A DNA stretch of 64,000 nucleotides from Teredinibacter waterburyi (lineage in GTDB: Bacteria; Pseudomonadota; Gammaproteobacteria; Pseudomonadales; Cellvibrionaceae): positions 62,001-126,000 of the forward strand of contig NZ_MRUH01000121.1 in the NCBI RefSeq assembly GCF_001922985.1, read 5' to 3'. Numbering within the stretch: position 1 is the stretch's first letter; every line of letters starts with the position of its first letter. Positions 9,305-18,846 of this stretch are shown piece after piece. A program made the translations under genes and the position numbers. The notes beneath the pieces were generated by a model. It was not told where the DNA came from. It saw only the letters and a list, made by a program, of their open reading frames with translations, and ran no database searches.

Positions 9305-9757
9305 GAAGAAACTCCTTTAGGTTATGCACTTGATTCTTATGGAATTATGTTTTATTTCGCCAGCCGTTGAACGGCAAGCAAGCCACCATCATCAATGAGA
9401 AAACTTATGGTGTACCTTACAGCGAGTACAAAAACGACGAGAATACGGATTGGTGACGGCGTGAAAATATAAAAGCTTATTGTTGTTATTGTTTTCAGCT
9501 GGCACCTGCAGATAGGTAAGAAATACCTCGCCTGCGTTAAAGTTGCTGCAACTGAAACCGAATAATCGCACAGTTATGCAACCGGTTACAAACATCAAGA
9601 GTTCATGAGCGTAAGGCGTTGATAGACGCATCCGACCTAAAAAGCGGAACCGGTTCAAGTTTTGGCACGAACACGAGTCTCTTGGCGCAGCGTGCAACCT
9701 TATGCTCTAATCCGACCAAGGGCTGACGTACAACAAATAATCAATAAGTTGGACAAC
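9305..9757. promoter_or_regulatory. Divergent control region of the hydrolase and WYL regulator genes
   Basis: 453 bp without a convincing gene. A perfect palindrome GCCGTT-G-AACGGC (9363-9375) lies 59-71 bp upstream of the hydrolase ATG, a good position for a repressor operator. Two further palindromic sites, AACCGGTT (9580-9587) and GAACCGGTTC (9647-9656), lie closer to the WYL gene; the latter resembles LacI-family operators. A minus-strand frame at 9392-9697 has no coding features and I do not call it. Confidence 0.45.
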
Positions 9758-10720
9758 ATGGATAAGTTCGATCGTTTTCAGCAGCTTCACCGCATTTTTA
9801 CATCACACAAGCGGCCAGTACCCATCGCCCGCATTGCAGAAAAGCTTGAATGTACCGAAGCCAACGCAAAAAGGTTAGTGCATAAACTGCGGGATTACTG
9901 GCAAGCCCCGCTGGAATACAGTGACGACCAGCGCGGCTGGTACTACAACCTAAAGCAGGACGAAAAGTTCGAACTGCCGGGCCTTTGGCTTACTGCCGAC
10001 GAACTGCAAACCCTAACGGCCCTGCTTCACATAGTGCAAAACATGAACCAAGGGCTAGTGAGTGAAGAGCTGGGGGTGGTTGAAAAAAGTATTGCCAAAC
10101 TTCTAAAAGCCCGCCACATAGACCCCGCTGCAATCACCCAAAACATAAAATACCTACCGCTAGGAAAGCGAACCACCCGCCCCGCCATTTTTACTGCAGT
10201 AGCTCAAGCACTCATACAGCAAAAACAAATCACCATTATATATATAGATTACAAACACCAACGCAGCACCCGCACCCTTAGCCCGCAAACCCTCATTTAC
10301 TACCGCGAAAACTGGCAGCTAGATGCTTGGTGCCATATGCGTCAAGCGCTGCGAACCTTCTCTATATCCAGAATAGAGCGGGTAGTATTTGAAAAAACCA
10401 AAAGCCTTCGCAAAAGCGAACAAGAACTAGCCGCCCACTTTAGCGGCAGCTACGGCATATTTGCAGGGCAACCAAAACACACCGCAGAACTGTTGTTCTA
10501 CCCCGAAGTAGCAAGAGAAATTGCCAGCCAACAATGGCACCCGGAACAAACGTTTGAGTGGCAGGGTAAAAACTACCTATTGCGAATTCCCTACAACCAC
10601 GACGCAGAATTGATAATGGACATACTGCGCTATAGCAATAGCGTGGAAGTATTGGCACCGCGCGCGTTACGACAAGCCATCAAAGATAAATTGCGAGGAG
10701 CATTAAGCCTGTACTCTTAA
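9758..10720 (+). CDS. WYL-domain transcriptional regulator upstream of the cas operon
   Basis: A 320-residue regulator with an N-terminal winged helix (about residues 1-65: MDKFDRFQQLHRIFTSHKRP, IARIAEKLECTEANAKRLVH) and a C-terminal WYL domain (about 140-225), where the usual WYL triad reads NWQLDAWC and is followed by LRTFSISRIERV. A WCX-type extension follows. WYL regulators sense nucleic-acid or nucleotide ligands and often control defence loci. The ATG at 9758 gives the standard MDKFDR start; a TTG at 9662 would add 32 unlikely residues. It is co-oriented with cas1, 133 bp upstream, so it may be the local regulator; that link is inference. Confidence 0.85.
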   Translation: MDKFDRFQQLHRIFTSHKRPVPIARIAEKLECTEANAKRLVHKLRDYWQAPLEYSDDQRGWYYNLKQDEKFELPGLWLTADELQTLTALLHIVQNMNQGLVSEELGVVEKSIAKLLKARHIDPAAITQNIKYLPLGKRTTRPAIFTAVAQALIQQKQITIIYIDYKHQRSTRTLSPQTLIYYRENWQLDAWCHMRQALRTFSISRIERVVFEKTKSLRKSEQELAAHFSGSYGIFAGQPKHTAELLFYPEVAREIASQQWHPEQTFEWQGKNYLLRIPYNHDAELIMDILRYSNSVEVLAPRALRQAIKDKLRGALSLYS

Positions 10721-10853
10721 TGTTTTTAAACGCTGCTGGGGGGCGTTTCCTAGAGCGAGGTTAAACATAAAAGTACTGTATAAAAAGGGAGTGCCTAAAA
10801 CGCACTGGTGGGTTAGTAAAATCCATGCAACAAACAAAAAAGGATAATGCGAA

Positions 10854-11819
10854 ATGGATGATTTTTCGCCGTCAGACCTAAAAGCCATACTGCATTCAAA
10901 GCGTGCAAACCTCTACTACCTAGAATATTGCCGAGTAATGCAAAAAGATGGCCGCGTACTCTACTTAAAAGAAGCCAAAGAAGACAACCAATACTGGAAC
11001 ATCCCCATTGCCAATACCACCGTGGTAATGCTGGGTAACGGCACATCCATAACTCAAGCTGCAGTACGTATGTTGGCGCAGGCGGGTGTGTTGCTCGGCT
11101 TTTGTGGCGGTGGCGGAACGCCTTTATACATGGGCTGTGAAATAGAATGGATGACCGCTCAAAGCGAATACCGCCCAACACAATACCTGCAAGGATGGTT
11201 GGGGTTTTGGTTCGACGATAGCAAGCGCCTAATAGCAGCGAAGCGGATGCAGCAGGGGCGAATTGAATACCTGCTAAGCATATGGGGTAAAGACCGAGAC
11301 TTAAAAGCCGAAGGCCTGCAAATAGACGACCATGAACTACAGGCCGCGCTGGATGTTTTTAAAGTAAGAACCGAACGCGCCGAGCGTGCGAGCGAACTGC
11401 TACTAACAGAAGCCCAGCTTACTAAGGTGCTTTATAAATACGTAGCCAATAAAACCAAATTTGGTGATTTCAGCCGCGAGAGAGAAGGCAGCGACAAAGC
11501 CAACGCCTTCCTTAATCACGGCAACTACCTCGCCTATGGATTAGCAGCAACAACCTTATGGGTGCTCGGTATTCCACACGGTTTAGCGCTCATGCACGGG
11601 AAAACACGCAGAGGGGCGCTAGTATTCGACGTGGCCGACTTAATCAAAGACGCAATAGTTCTGCCTTGGGCATTCGTATGCGCCAAAGAAAACGCTACGG
11701 AGCAGGAATTCCGTCAGCAGTGTTTACAGTCTTTTACCAATCACAAAGCGTTGGATTTTATGTTTAACCAAGTAAAGTCCATAGCTTTACAGGGCGCAGA
11801 CGAGGAAACCACGCAATGA
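10854..11819 (+). CDS. cas1: Type I-F CRISPR integrase Cas1
   Basis: Cas1 (321 aa) is the metal-dependent integrase that inserts new spacers together with Cas2. The type I-F form is recognisable from SDLKAILHSKRANLYYLEYC at the N-terminus, the VLLGFCGGGGTPLY loop, the catalytic Glu in LLLTEAQLTKVLYKYVANKT (about residue 182), and the catalytic His/Asp region LALMHGKTRRGALVFDVADL. It has an AAAAAGGATAA ribosome-binding site and overlaps cas2-3 by ATGA, so the two are translationally coupled. All known active-site residues appear intact, suggesting adaptation competence. Confidence 0.96.
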   Translation: MDDFSPSDLKAILHSKRANLYYLEYCRVMQKDGRVLYLKEAKEDNQYWNIPIANTTVVMLGNGTSITQAAVRMLAQAGVLLGFCGGGGTPLYMGCEIEWMTAQSEYRPTQYLQGWLGFWFDDSKRLIAAKRMQQGRIEYLLSIWGKDRDLKAEGLQIDDHELQAALDVFKVRTERAERASELLLTEAQLTKVLYKYVANKTKFGDFSREREGSDKANAFLNHGNYLAYGLAATTLWVLGIPHGLALMHGKTRRGALVFDVADLIKDAIVLPWAFVCAKENATEQEFRQQCLQSFTNHKALDFMFNQVKSIALQGADEETTQ

Positions 11820-14800
11820 TGGTCACCTTCGTTTCCCAGTGTGAAAAAAACTCGCTGAAGAAAACCCGCAGAGTGTTAGACGCCTTCGCTAACCGCATTG
11901 GCGACAACACATGGCAAACCGTAATCACCGAAGACGGCCTGCTAACCGTAAAAAAAATGTTGCGTAAAACCGCCAGTAAAAATACCGCCGTGAGTTGTCA
12001 CTGGATACGCTCACGGGCTAGGAGCCATTTTTTATGGGTGGTGGGGAATAAAAGGAAGTTTGATGAAGAGGGTAGGGTGCCGGTGAATAGTACAGTAGTA
12101 ACAACAGACCATTATAAAGATGATTTCAATTGGAAAACTCAAAAAATCCTAACTCATGCTGCTTCTATCGCTGGACTATTTCATGATTTTGGCAAGGCCA
12201 ATAAATTATTTCAAGATAAGATAAACCCAGATATTTCTACCGATAGTTTTGAACCATACCGCCACGAATGGATTTCTTTAAGACTATTCCAATCATTTGT
12301 GGGCGACCATGCAGATGAGCAGTGGCTTGATGCCTTAGCAAATGCCAATTTCGAATTTTTATATCGTTATTTCAAGGATGGAGTGGATAATCCTGAAAAT
12401 GAAAAACATCCAATTCTCAGCCTTCCGCCATTTGCGCAATTGGTGGCATGGATTATTGTTTCTCACCACCGCTTACCATTAGTGCCAATGTGGCGTGACG
12501 ATATTAATGGAAATCCGGGAGATATTAAATGTATTGATTCTTGGCTACAAAAAGGCTTTGACGCAAAATGGAATTCATATCGCTGCAACGAAGATACACA
12601 AAAATATCGTCTGGAAAATAACTGGTCATTCAAAGATAAAGCACTGCCCCACCACAGTGTTAAATGGGTTTCTCATGCAACTATTGCAGCATCAAGGGCA
12701 AAGAGCGACCTATTTTATTTGTTTGTTGAGGATAACAAGTGGGATTTTATCAACGATCAGCTGTTTACGAGCCATCTAGCTCGTTTGTCTATGATGTTGG
12801 CAGATCATCACTATTCAGCGAAACCAAAAGTCAACGATGAGTGGCGAGCTGCAAACTACAAGATTTATGCAAACTCCTATCGAAACAGTGAACTGTTACA
12901 TGGTCAAGGCTTCAAGCAGCAACTAGATGAGCATTTAATCGGTGTTGCACACCACGCAGAGCGCATTACGAAAGCCTTGCCGAAATTAAACGCTAGTCTC
13001 AATTCATTAGAAAATAACGACTTCCTGTCAAGCGATGTAGAAACTTCAATTAGGGAAAAATACGGATGGCAAGACAAAGCGGTAAGGCTAGTTTGCAAAT
13101 TCAAAAAGGAACCACTTACGCATGGTTTTTTTGGTATTAATATGGCATCTACTGGTAAAGGTAAAACTATTGCCAATGCCAAAATTATGTACGCGCTGGG
13201 TGAGCAGGTGGGTAGGACACGGTTCAGTGTAGCTCTTGGGTTGCGATCACTTACTTTGCAAACAGGTAGAGAATTTCGTGATAGTTTGGCGCTGAATAAC
13301 GAGGAATTAGCTATTGCGGTTGGCGGGGTATCAGTTACACAATTGTTTGAGAATTATTACCTTTCTAATCAAGATTCAAGCGGAGAGGCGCAATCGGGCA
13401 GCGAATCTGATAAAGACGTGTTAGATAAAGAACTCTATATAGATTTCAGGGGTGACACATCACATAGCCTCAGTGAATGGACCAAATGTGACAAAAATAA
13501 GCGCATAGATAAGTTGCTTTGTGCCCCCGTACTTGTTAGTACCATTGACCATCTTATGCCTGCGACAGAGGGAACCACAGGAGGTAAGCAAATACCCTCT
13601 ATGTTACGTTTATTAACGTCCGATTTAGTGCTAGACGAGCCTGATGATTTTGGGCTCGGTGATCTTCCAGCACTTTGTCGTTTGGTTAATTGGGCGGGAA
13701 TGCTCGGTAGTAAAGTCCTCCTCTCAACAGCCACAATGCCTCCCGCTTTGGCATATGCGCTGTATGAATCATACAAGGCGGGCTGGTCTCAGTATGCAAA
13801 AGCCAACATTGGAGATTGGGATCAAAATATCTGTTGTGCTTGGTTTGATGAATTTACAGCATCGGATTATGAAAGTCGATTTGTTGATAATTTAGATAAA
13901 TTCAAAAAGCAGCACCTATATTTTATAAACAAAAGAGTTATGAACTTAACGCAGGAACAGAAACGATATCCGCCAAAACGCATTGGTGAAATTGTTCCTA
14001 TTCAAAAAGGCGAAGGCAAGAGCCGTTCGGAAAGTTTGGCTACAACTATCTATGCATCACTTTGTACATTGCATTGCCATCACCATACAGAGAGTAGAGG
14101 TAAAGTAGTCTCCATCGGACTTGTCCGTATGGCTAATATCAACCCATTAATCGCTGTTGCACAATTGTTGTTAGCGATGGATGCGCCTGAAAATACTTGT
14201 ATTCATTATTGTGTGTACCACAGTCGTTTTCCGTTGGCAGTAAGGTCACACATAGAGAACAAGCTAGATAACATCCTCAACCGCAAAAATGAATCGTCGT
14301 TATGGAGTACAGAAGCAGGAATCGGCGATGTTTTGGCCTGTCATCCAGAGAAGAATCATATTTTTGTTGTTCTTGCTTCACCTGTTGCGGAGGTTGGCAG
14401 AGATCATGATTACGACTGGGCAATTGTCGAACCAAGCTCTATGCGCTCGATTATTCAATTAGCTGGGCGCGTAATTCGCCATAGGGAACTTAGGGAGCCT
14501 GTTAAACACCCAAATATTCATTTATTGAATGAGAACTTTAAAGCGCTCAAAGGTAAACCAATTTGCTTTGAACGCCCTGGTTTTGAAATGCCAAATCTGG
14601 CTTTAGCGGCACATGATCTAGTTGAAATTCTTGACAATGAACAATACCAGCCAATTAACGCCATTCCTAGAATTCAAGAGACCGAAGTTAGGGTGAATAA
14701 GCGTGGTGAATACCTCAATCTAAATGAGCTTGAATACAAGGCGTTAGCGTGGCAGCTATTTACTGGCGAGAATAAAGCGAAAGTATGGTGGGCTAATAAC

Positions 14801-15187
14801 CCTTATTGGTGTGGAGAAGTCCAGCGTCAGCAACGTTTCCGAGATTCCAAAAAAGATGAATCATATTATTTATGTATTGAAAGTAAATATTCAATGCCGC
14901 AGTGGTGCTGGTTAAATGAAAATGTGTGCCCGCCTAAAATAACGACCGAAATAGGTATCAGTATTGAAACGCTAAATTCTCTGTATTTGGGGGGCGGAAT
15001 ACATTTTTGGTTTGATCTGGATACGACTAATATTTATTTGAAGTTGGCAGATGATTTTTCTATCGAAACTAACGAAGTCAGCAGACGTTTTGGGGAACTG
15101 CGAGTAACACATTATAACGATCAAAATTATCAAGAATATTGGTATCACAATAATTTAGGGTTATTTCAGGAGGTTGATGATAAATGA
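11816..15187 (+). CDS. cas3: Type I-F Cas2-Cas3 fusion (Cas2/3): HD nuclease-helicase
   Basis: This 1123-residue fusion is diagnostic of type I-F. An N-terminal Cas2-like domain (about 1-95) tethers it to Cas1. An HD nuclease follows with GLFHDFGKANKLF (His123-Asp124), then the superfamily 2 helicase: motif I ASTGKGKTIANAK (about 440-455), the DExH equivalent LVLDEPDDF (about 606-614), motif III LSTATMPP (about 637), and motif VI QLAGRVIRHRE near 880. It degrades target DNA after Csy-complex recognition. It overlaps cas1 and csy1 by ATGA. Base composition is visibly more AT-rich than the trp or tss genes, consistent with horizontal transfer. Confidence 0.95.
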   Translation: MMVTFVSQCEKNSLKKTRRVLDAFANRIGDNTWQTVITEDGLLTVKKMLRKTASKNTAVSCHWIRSRARSHFLWVVGNKRKFDEEGRVPVNSTVVTTDHYKDDFNWKTQKILTHAASIAGLFHDFGKANKLFQDKINPDISTDSFEPYRHEWISLRLFQSFVGDHADEQWLDALANANFEFLYRYFKDGVDNPENEKHPILSLPPFAQLVAWIIVSHHRLPLVPMWRDDINGNPGDIKCIDSWLQKGFDAKWNSYRCNEDTQKYRLENNWSFKDKALPHHSVKWVSHATIAASRAKSDLFYLFVEDNKWDFINDQLFTSHLARLSMMLADHHYSAKPKVNDEWRAANYKIYANSYRNSELLHGQGFKQQLDEHLIGVAHHAERITKALPKLNASLNSLENNDFLSSDVETSIREKYGWQDKAVRLVCKFKKEPLTHGFFGINMASTGKGKTIANAKIMYALGEQVGRTRFSVALGLRSLTLQTGREFRDSLALNNEELAIAVGGVSVTQLFENYYLSNQDSSGEAQSGSESDKDVLDKELYIDFRGDTSHSLSEWTKCDKNKRIDKLLCAPVLVSTIDHLMPATEGTTGGKQIPSMLRLLTSDLVLDEPDDFGLGDLPALCRLVNWAGMLGSKVLLSTATMPPALAYALYESYKAGWSQYAKANIGDWDQNICCAWFDEFTASDYESRFVDNLDKFKKQHLYFINKRVMNLTQEQKRYPPKRIGEIVPIQKGEGKSRSESLATTIYASLCTLHCHHHTESRGKVVSIGLVRMANINPLIAVAQLLLAMDAPENTCIHYCVYHSRFPLAVRSHIENKLDNILNRKNESSLWSTEAGIGDVLACHPEKNHIFVVLASPVAEVGRDHDYDWAIVEPSSMRSIIQLAGRVIRHRELREPVKHPNIHLLNENFKALKGKPICFERPGFEMPNLALAAHDLVEILDNEQYQPINAIPRIQETEVRVNKRGEYLNLNELEYKALAWQLFTGENKAKVWWANNPYWCGEVQRQQRFRDSKKDESYYLCIESKYSMPQWCWLNENVCPPKITTEIGISIETLNSLYLGGGIHFWFDLDTTNIYLKLADDFSIETNEVSRRFGELRVTHYNDQNYQEYWYHNNLGLFQEVDDK

Positions 15188-16677
15188 ACATAGATAAAAA
15201 TACAGAGTGGTCAAATGTTATCAAAGCTTATATCGAAAGCTTAGAAGAGGGCGATAAAAAAAATAGCTATGTAGATGAGTTGATTTCCATTTATTTATCA
15301 AAAAGATTATTAAATGCAAAATCAAACAAAAATGATGAACAGGTTGAGCTTTGCAAGCTGAAAAATAAAATAACTAAAGTAAAGGTAACGGCGGCACAGC
15401 GCCCTACATATGAGGGTTTCTATCGTGTGTTGCGTGAAAGGGAGCAAATCGAAGATTGCTCAAAAGATATTGCCTTTATAGGTAATAAAAATAATTTTTT
15501 TAACATCTGGATGTGTCGATCAGTAGAGCTAAGTGAAGGGGTGGTTCCAGGTACCCATATTGCAAGGTTGTCACACTCAAGTAGTACTGGATCATCTTTT
15601 TTAGATAGGAACTGTGTTCAGGACAAGAAATACATGACAACCAGTGCTTTGGGAAAAGAAATAGTCGATGGAACATACCCTGATGCAAAGCTGTCGAAAC
15701 AGGCCAAGTTTTTACTCTTAGAATATGAAGGGAACAGACTTTTCGATGAGTTGATGAAAGGAAACTACTCGGTCTTTTCTGGGTTAGAAGAAAGTAGTGA
15801 AGAACTTGAATACTGGGGTAAAACGTATACTTCATTTTTATCACAGAAACCTCAAACCGATTTTTTATTAAAACAATTGTATTTTCCTGTTAAAAATAAC
15901 TATCACTTGCTTACTGTTTTGCTTTCTTCCTCATTGGTTCAGAGGATTTACAACAGCCATTTTTCCAAGGATGCCCGTAAGGCGAATGAACAATCACAAA
16001 AAGCGAGACAATCAGACAGATACTCTGATCAACTCTCTATTCGCTTGCCATCTGTCGCACGATTATTGGTTACTCAGAGTCAGCCTCAGAATGTTTCAGT
16101 GCTAAATGGAAGTCGCGGTGGTGCAGTCCGCGTATTCTCATCCCTCCCCCCTACGTGGGAAAATCAAATAAAACCGCCTGTTCACAACAAATCATGGTTT
16201 GATCGGGGGATACCATCGAGTGTTATTAAACACGATATAGAGTATTTGAGGACCTTTCTTTTACGCTTTGAACGAATTGACTTAAGCACAAAAGACCCCA
16301 AAAAGCGAGATTGGTTAATAAAATGGGGAAGTCAAATCCTATCAAGCGTTATGTTCTATGCCGAAGGCATTCAAAACCTGCCAGCTGGGTGGACAAGCGA
16401 GCTGGGAGTAAAGCTAAAGCAAGAGCACCAATATTTTCTTGACCCTTATAGGATCGATTGTTCCTTTCAGTCTGCTAAAGCAGTCTCTGACTGGCAAAGC
16501 GTGATTGCAGGTGATTTTGCGAAATGGTTAAACAGAAAAATACAAGGAAAGGACAAAAAATTCACCCCACAGCCAGAACACACAAAATTATGGAGCAGTT
16601 TGATGCTTGAGCAACTAAGGGAACATAATGAGATGGTAAAAGTTGTTGTGGCTGCCAACAGGGAGGAGCAGGTATGA
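15184..16677 (+). CDS. csy1: Type I-F Cascade large subunit Csy1 (Cas8f)
   Basis: A 497-residue protein between cas2-3 and csy2. In I-F systems Csy1 sits at the 5' handle end of the crRNA and recognises the PAM. Recognisable features are the TAAQRPTYEGFYRVLRERE-like region near residue 70, FLDRNCVQDKKYMTTSALGK, and the C-terminal SRGGAVRVFSSLPPTWENQI stretch characteristic of the family. It is AT-rich and coupled by 4-bp ATGA overlaps to both neighbours. Assignment rests on family resemblance plus strict operon position. Confidence 0.93.
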   Translation: MNIDKNTEWSNVIKAYIESLEEGDKKNSYVDELISIYLSKRLLNAKSNKNDEQVELCKLKNKITKVKVTAAQRPTYEGFYRVLREREQIEDCSKDIAFIGNKNNFFNIWMCRSVELSEGVVPGTHIARLSHSSSTGSSFLDRNCVQDKKYMTTSALGKEIVDGTYPDAKLSKQAKFLLLEYEGNRLFDELMKGNYSVFSGLEESSEELEYWGKTYTSFLSQKPQTDFLLKQLYFPVKNNYHLLTVLLSSSLVQRIYNSHFSKDARKANEQSQKARQSDRYSDQLSIRLPSVARLLVTQSQPQNVSVLNGSRGGAVRVFSSLPPTWENQIKPPVHNKSWFDRGIPSSVIKHDIEYLRTFLLRFERIDLSTKDPKKRDWLIKWGSQILSSVMFYAEGIQNLPAGWTSELGVKLKQEHQYFLDPYRIDCSFQSAKAVSDWQSVIAGDFAKWLNRKIQGKDKKFTPQPEHTKLWSSLMLEQLREHNEMVKVVVAANREEQV

Positions 16678-17843
16678 GCCAGTACATACTGATGAACCGA
16701 ATAAAAGTTCAAAATGCGAATGCCGTATCAGGTTTCACTTGGGGATTTCCGAGTATTACCCATTTTTTGGGATTTGCTCATAACCTATCTCGTAAACTCT
16801 CAAAGTCAAGTTTCAATAACTTCGAATTATCAGGGTGCGGGGTCGTTTCACATCATAACCATGTGCATACCTATGGAGGGTGGAATGATAGATTTTTACA
16901 AAACAAAACTCCGCCATACCTGCACTCTCACAATAAAATAGCCTCTCCTCCAGTTATTGAGGAAGCAAAAATGAATATGACAGTATCGTTACTTATTCAC
17001 TTCGATGGATTTTTGGGGAGTCAGGCAGATCGTTTTACTGAATGGTTAAAAAAGCAATGCCTTTTGCAGCGATTAGCTGGTGGCACTATTCTTGATATTG
17101 AATCCATTCAAGTTTTTGATCTTTCCGACAAAAATAAATTTTACCTGCTCAAGAGAAAGCTATTGCCGGGTTTCGCTCTAATGGATCGGTCAAATGATTT
17201 AGCGCTGTACTATGAAAAGAGACTTGCGGAAAACCCTGAAGCAGAGTTGTTGGATGCATGGCTAGACTTTACTGCGTTAAAGCAACAGGCGCGACCTAAA
17301 TCTAACCTAATAACTACACATTTGAACGCGCAGGTAGTGAGCGGGACGCTTGTTGAAAGCATGCTGCATGAGTGGGTTTCCCATCTTGAAAAGGTTCCTT
17401 ACGATTCGATGATCCCTCAATCGGTGTCGGAATACTTCGAAATGCTTGAGCAAACCAAAGCAAACAAAGCAACACTAGAACAGTGGAAGCATTACTCCGA
17501 ACCAAATGATAAAACCCCAGCCGATTGGGAGTATTTGCCCAAACCCAGTACAGGTTATCTTGTGCCAATAATGATAGGTTATAAGGCTATAACTGAGGTT
17601 TATGACAACAAAGATATAGTCAATACTCGAGACAGCGAGACTCCTGTTTGTTTTGTAGAGGCTGCTCATTCAATTGGTGAGTGGAGAGGTGTCAACAACT
17701 TCAGAAATGCTGAAGATATTGCAGGTAGCCTCTGGAAATACGAGTACAAAGAGCATTGGTATTTGTGCAAGCAAACGAGCAAAAGTAAACAGTCTGATGT
17801 CGATGAAAATATAATTATTACTGAAACTCTAGATCTAAACTAG
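16674..17843 (+). CDS. csy2: Type I-F Cascade subunit Csy2 (Cas5f)
   Basis: Csy2 (389 aa) pairs with Csy1 to cap the 5' handle of crRNA. The start is typical: YILMNRIKVQNANAVSGFTW, then GFPSITHFLGFAHNLSRKLS. A WKYEYKEHWYLC stretch near the C-terminus is also conserved in homologues. It is somewhat longer than the roughly 330 residues of the Pseudomonas protein. It overlaps csy1 by ATGA and is followed by csy3 after 23 bp. Confidence 0.93.
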   Translation: MSQYILMNRIKVQNANAVSGFTWGFPSITHFLGFAHNLSRKLSKSSFNNFELSGCGVVSHHNHVHTYGGWNDRFLQNKTPPYLHSHNKIASPPVIEEAKMNMTVSLLIHFDGFLGSQADRFTEWLKKQCLLQRLAGGTILDIESIQVFDLSDKNKFYLLKRKLLPGFALMDRSNDLALYYEKRLAENPEAELLDAWLDFTALKQQARPKSNLITTHLNAQVVSGTLVESMLHEWVSHLEKVPYDSMIPQSVSEYFEMLEQTKANKATLEQWKHYSEPNDKTPADWEYLPKPSTGYLVPIMIGYKAITEVYDNKDIVNTRDSETPVCFVEAAHSIGEWRGVNNFRNAEDIAGSLWKYEYKEHWYLCKQTSKSKQSDVDENIIITETLDLN

Positions 17844-17866
17844 TCAACTTAAAAAAGGAAAATGTT

Positions 17867-18832
17867 ATGAGTATGAAACTACCAACTATGTTGGCTTTTG
17901 AGCGAAAACTAGAAACCTCTGATGCATTGATGATGTCGGGTAATTGGCAGTGTTTGGGGGAAAAAGAATATGAATGGCGCCCTATTAAAATAACCAAGCG
18001 TCAAAATCGTTCAACGCAAAGTGCATTTGGTACTTCCGATACAAATAAAACAAAACCGAATCCGGTTTCATCGGATAGCGATGATGCCAACCTTCCTTTA
18101 GATAATGATAGTCTTAAAGTTACCTTCACATTACGCATCGTAGGTAATCTTGGAGAGCCCTTTGGATGTAATGACCCTGATTTTGAAAATAAAATAAAAG
18201 AAAAAGTCTCTGGATATAAAGAAGAGGGGTTAAAGGAATTGTCGCATCGGTATGCTCATAATATAGCGAGTGGTCGATTCCTGTGGAGAAACCGTGTGTG
18301 TGCTGAGGCTATACGTATCCAGGTAAAAGTTAACGATAACAATGAACCAATAATATTCAACGGATATGACTTCCGTTTGAATGATTTTTATGCACAGCGA
18401 AACAATACATCGTTGAAACTACTAGCTGACGCTATTTTTAAGGGTTTAGATAGTACAAACGACTATGTTTGCCTGGATGTGGATGCGTATGTTCAATTGG
18501 GTAAAGGTCAGCACATATTCCCCTCTCAAGAAATGAATATGGGGGAAAAGAAAAAAGTCCTTTTCAAACTTGATGATTGTGCTGCATTGCATAGTGTAAA
18601 AATAGGCAATGCAATTCGTACTATCGATGATTGGTATGACAACGCTGAATTTCCAATTGCAGTAGAGCCTTTTGGTTCGGTTACTCAAAGAGGGCAGGCT
18701 TATAGAAAATCAAAAACGGATCTATATACATTAATGCTTGCTTGGGTTAATGACAAAGACGTTACACAGGAACAGAAGAATTTTGTTCTCGCAAACTTAA
18801 TACGAGGCGGGGTTTTTGGTGGTAAGGAATAA
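17867..18832 (+). CDS. csy3: Type I-F Cascade backbone subunit Csy3 (Cas7f)
   Basis: Csy3 (321 aa) is the RAMP-fold backbone that polymerises in six copies along the crRNA spacer. It starts MSMKLPTMLAFERKLETSDA, with GRFLWRNRVCAEAIRIQVKV near residue 145 and EPFGSVTQRGQAYRKSKTDLY near the C-terminus, all recognisable family segments. A GGAAAA ribosome-binding site lies 5' of the ATG, as fits a subunit made in excess. The end GGVFGGKE is also typical. Confidence 0.94.
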   Translation: MSMKLPTMLAFERKLETSDALMMSGNWQCLGEKEYEWRPIKITKRQNRSTQSAFGTSDTNKTKPNPVSSDSDDANLPLDNDSLKVTFTLRIVGNLGEPFGCNDPDFENKIKEKVSGYKEEGLKELSHRYAHNIASGRFLWRNRVCAEAIRIQVKVNDNNEPIIFNGYDFRLNDFYAQRNNTSLKLLADAIFKGLDSTNDYVCLDVDAYVQLGKGQHIFPSQEMNMGEKKKVLFKLDDCAALHSVKIGNAIRTIDDWYDNAEFPIAVEPFGSVTQRGQAYRKSKTDLYTLMLAWVNDKDVTQEQKNFVLANLIRGGVFGGKE

Positions 18833-18846
18833 TAGAGGATTCCGAA

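Noticed and set aside
9392-9697. A 101-residue minus-strand frame upstream of the WYL gene
   Set aside because: No ribosome-binding site, odd composition (poly-Asn), overlaps regulatory palindromes and the WYL upstream region; no recognisable family.
10728-10748. AAACGC/GCGTTT hairpin after the WYL gene as a terminator
   Set aside because: Short stem with a long loop and no following T-run; WYL and cas1 could be co-transcribed.
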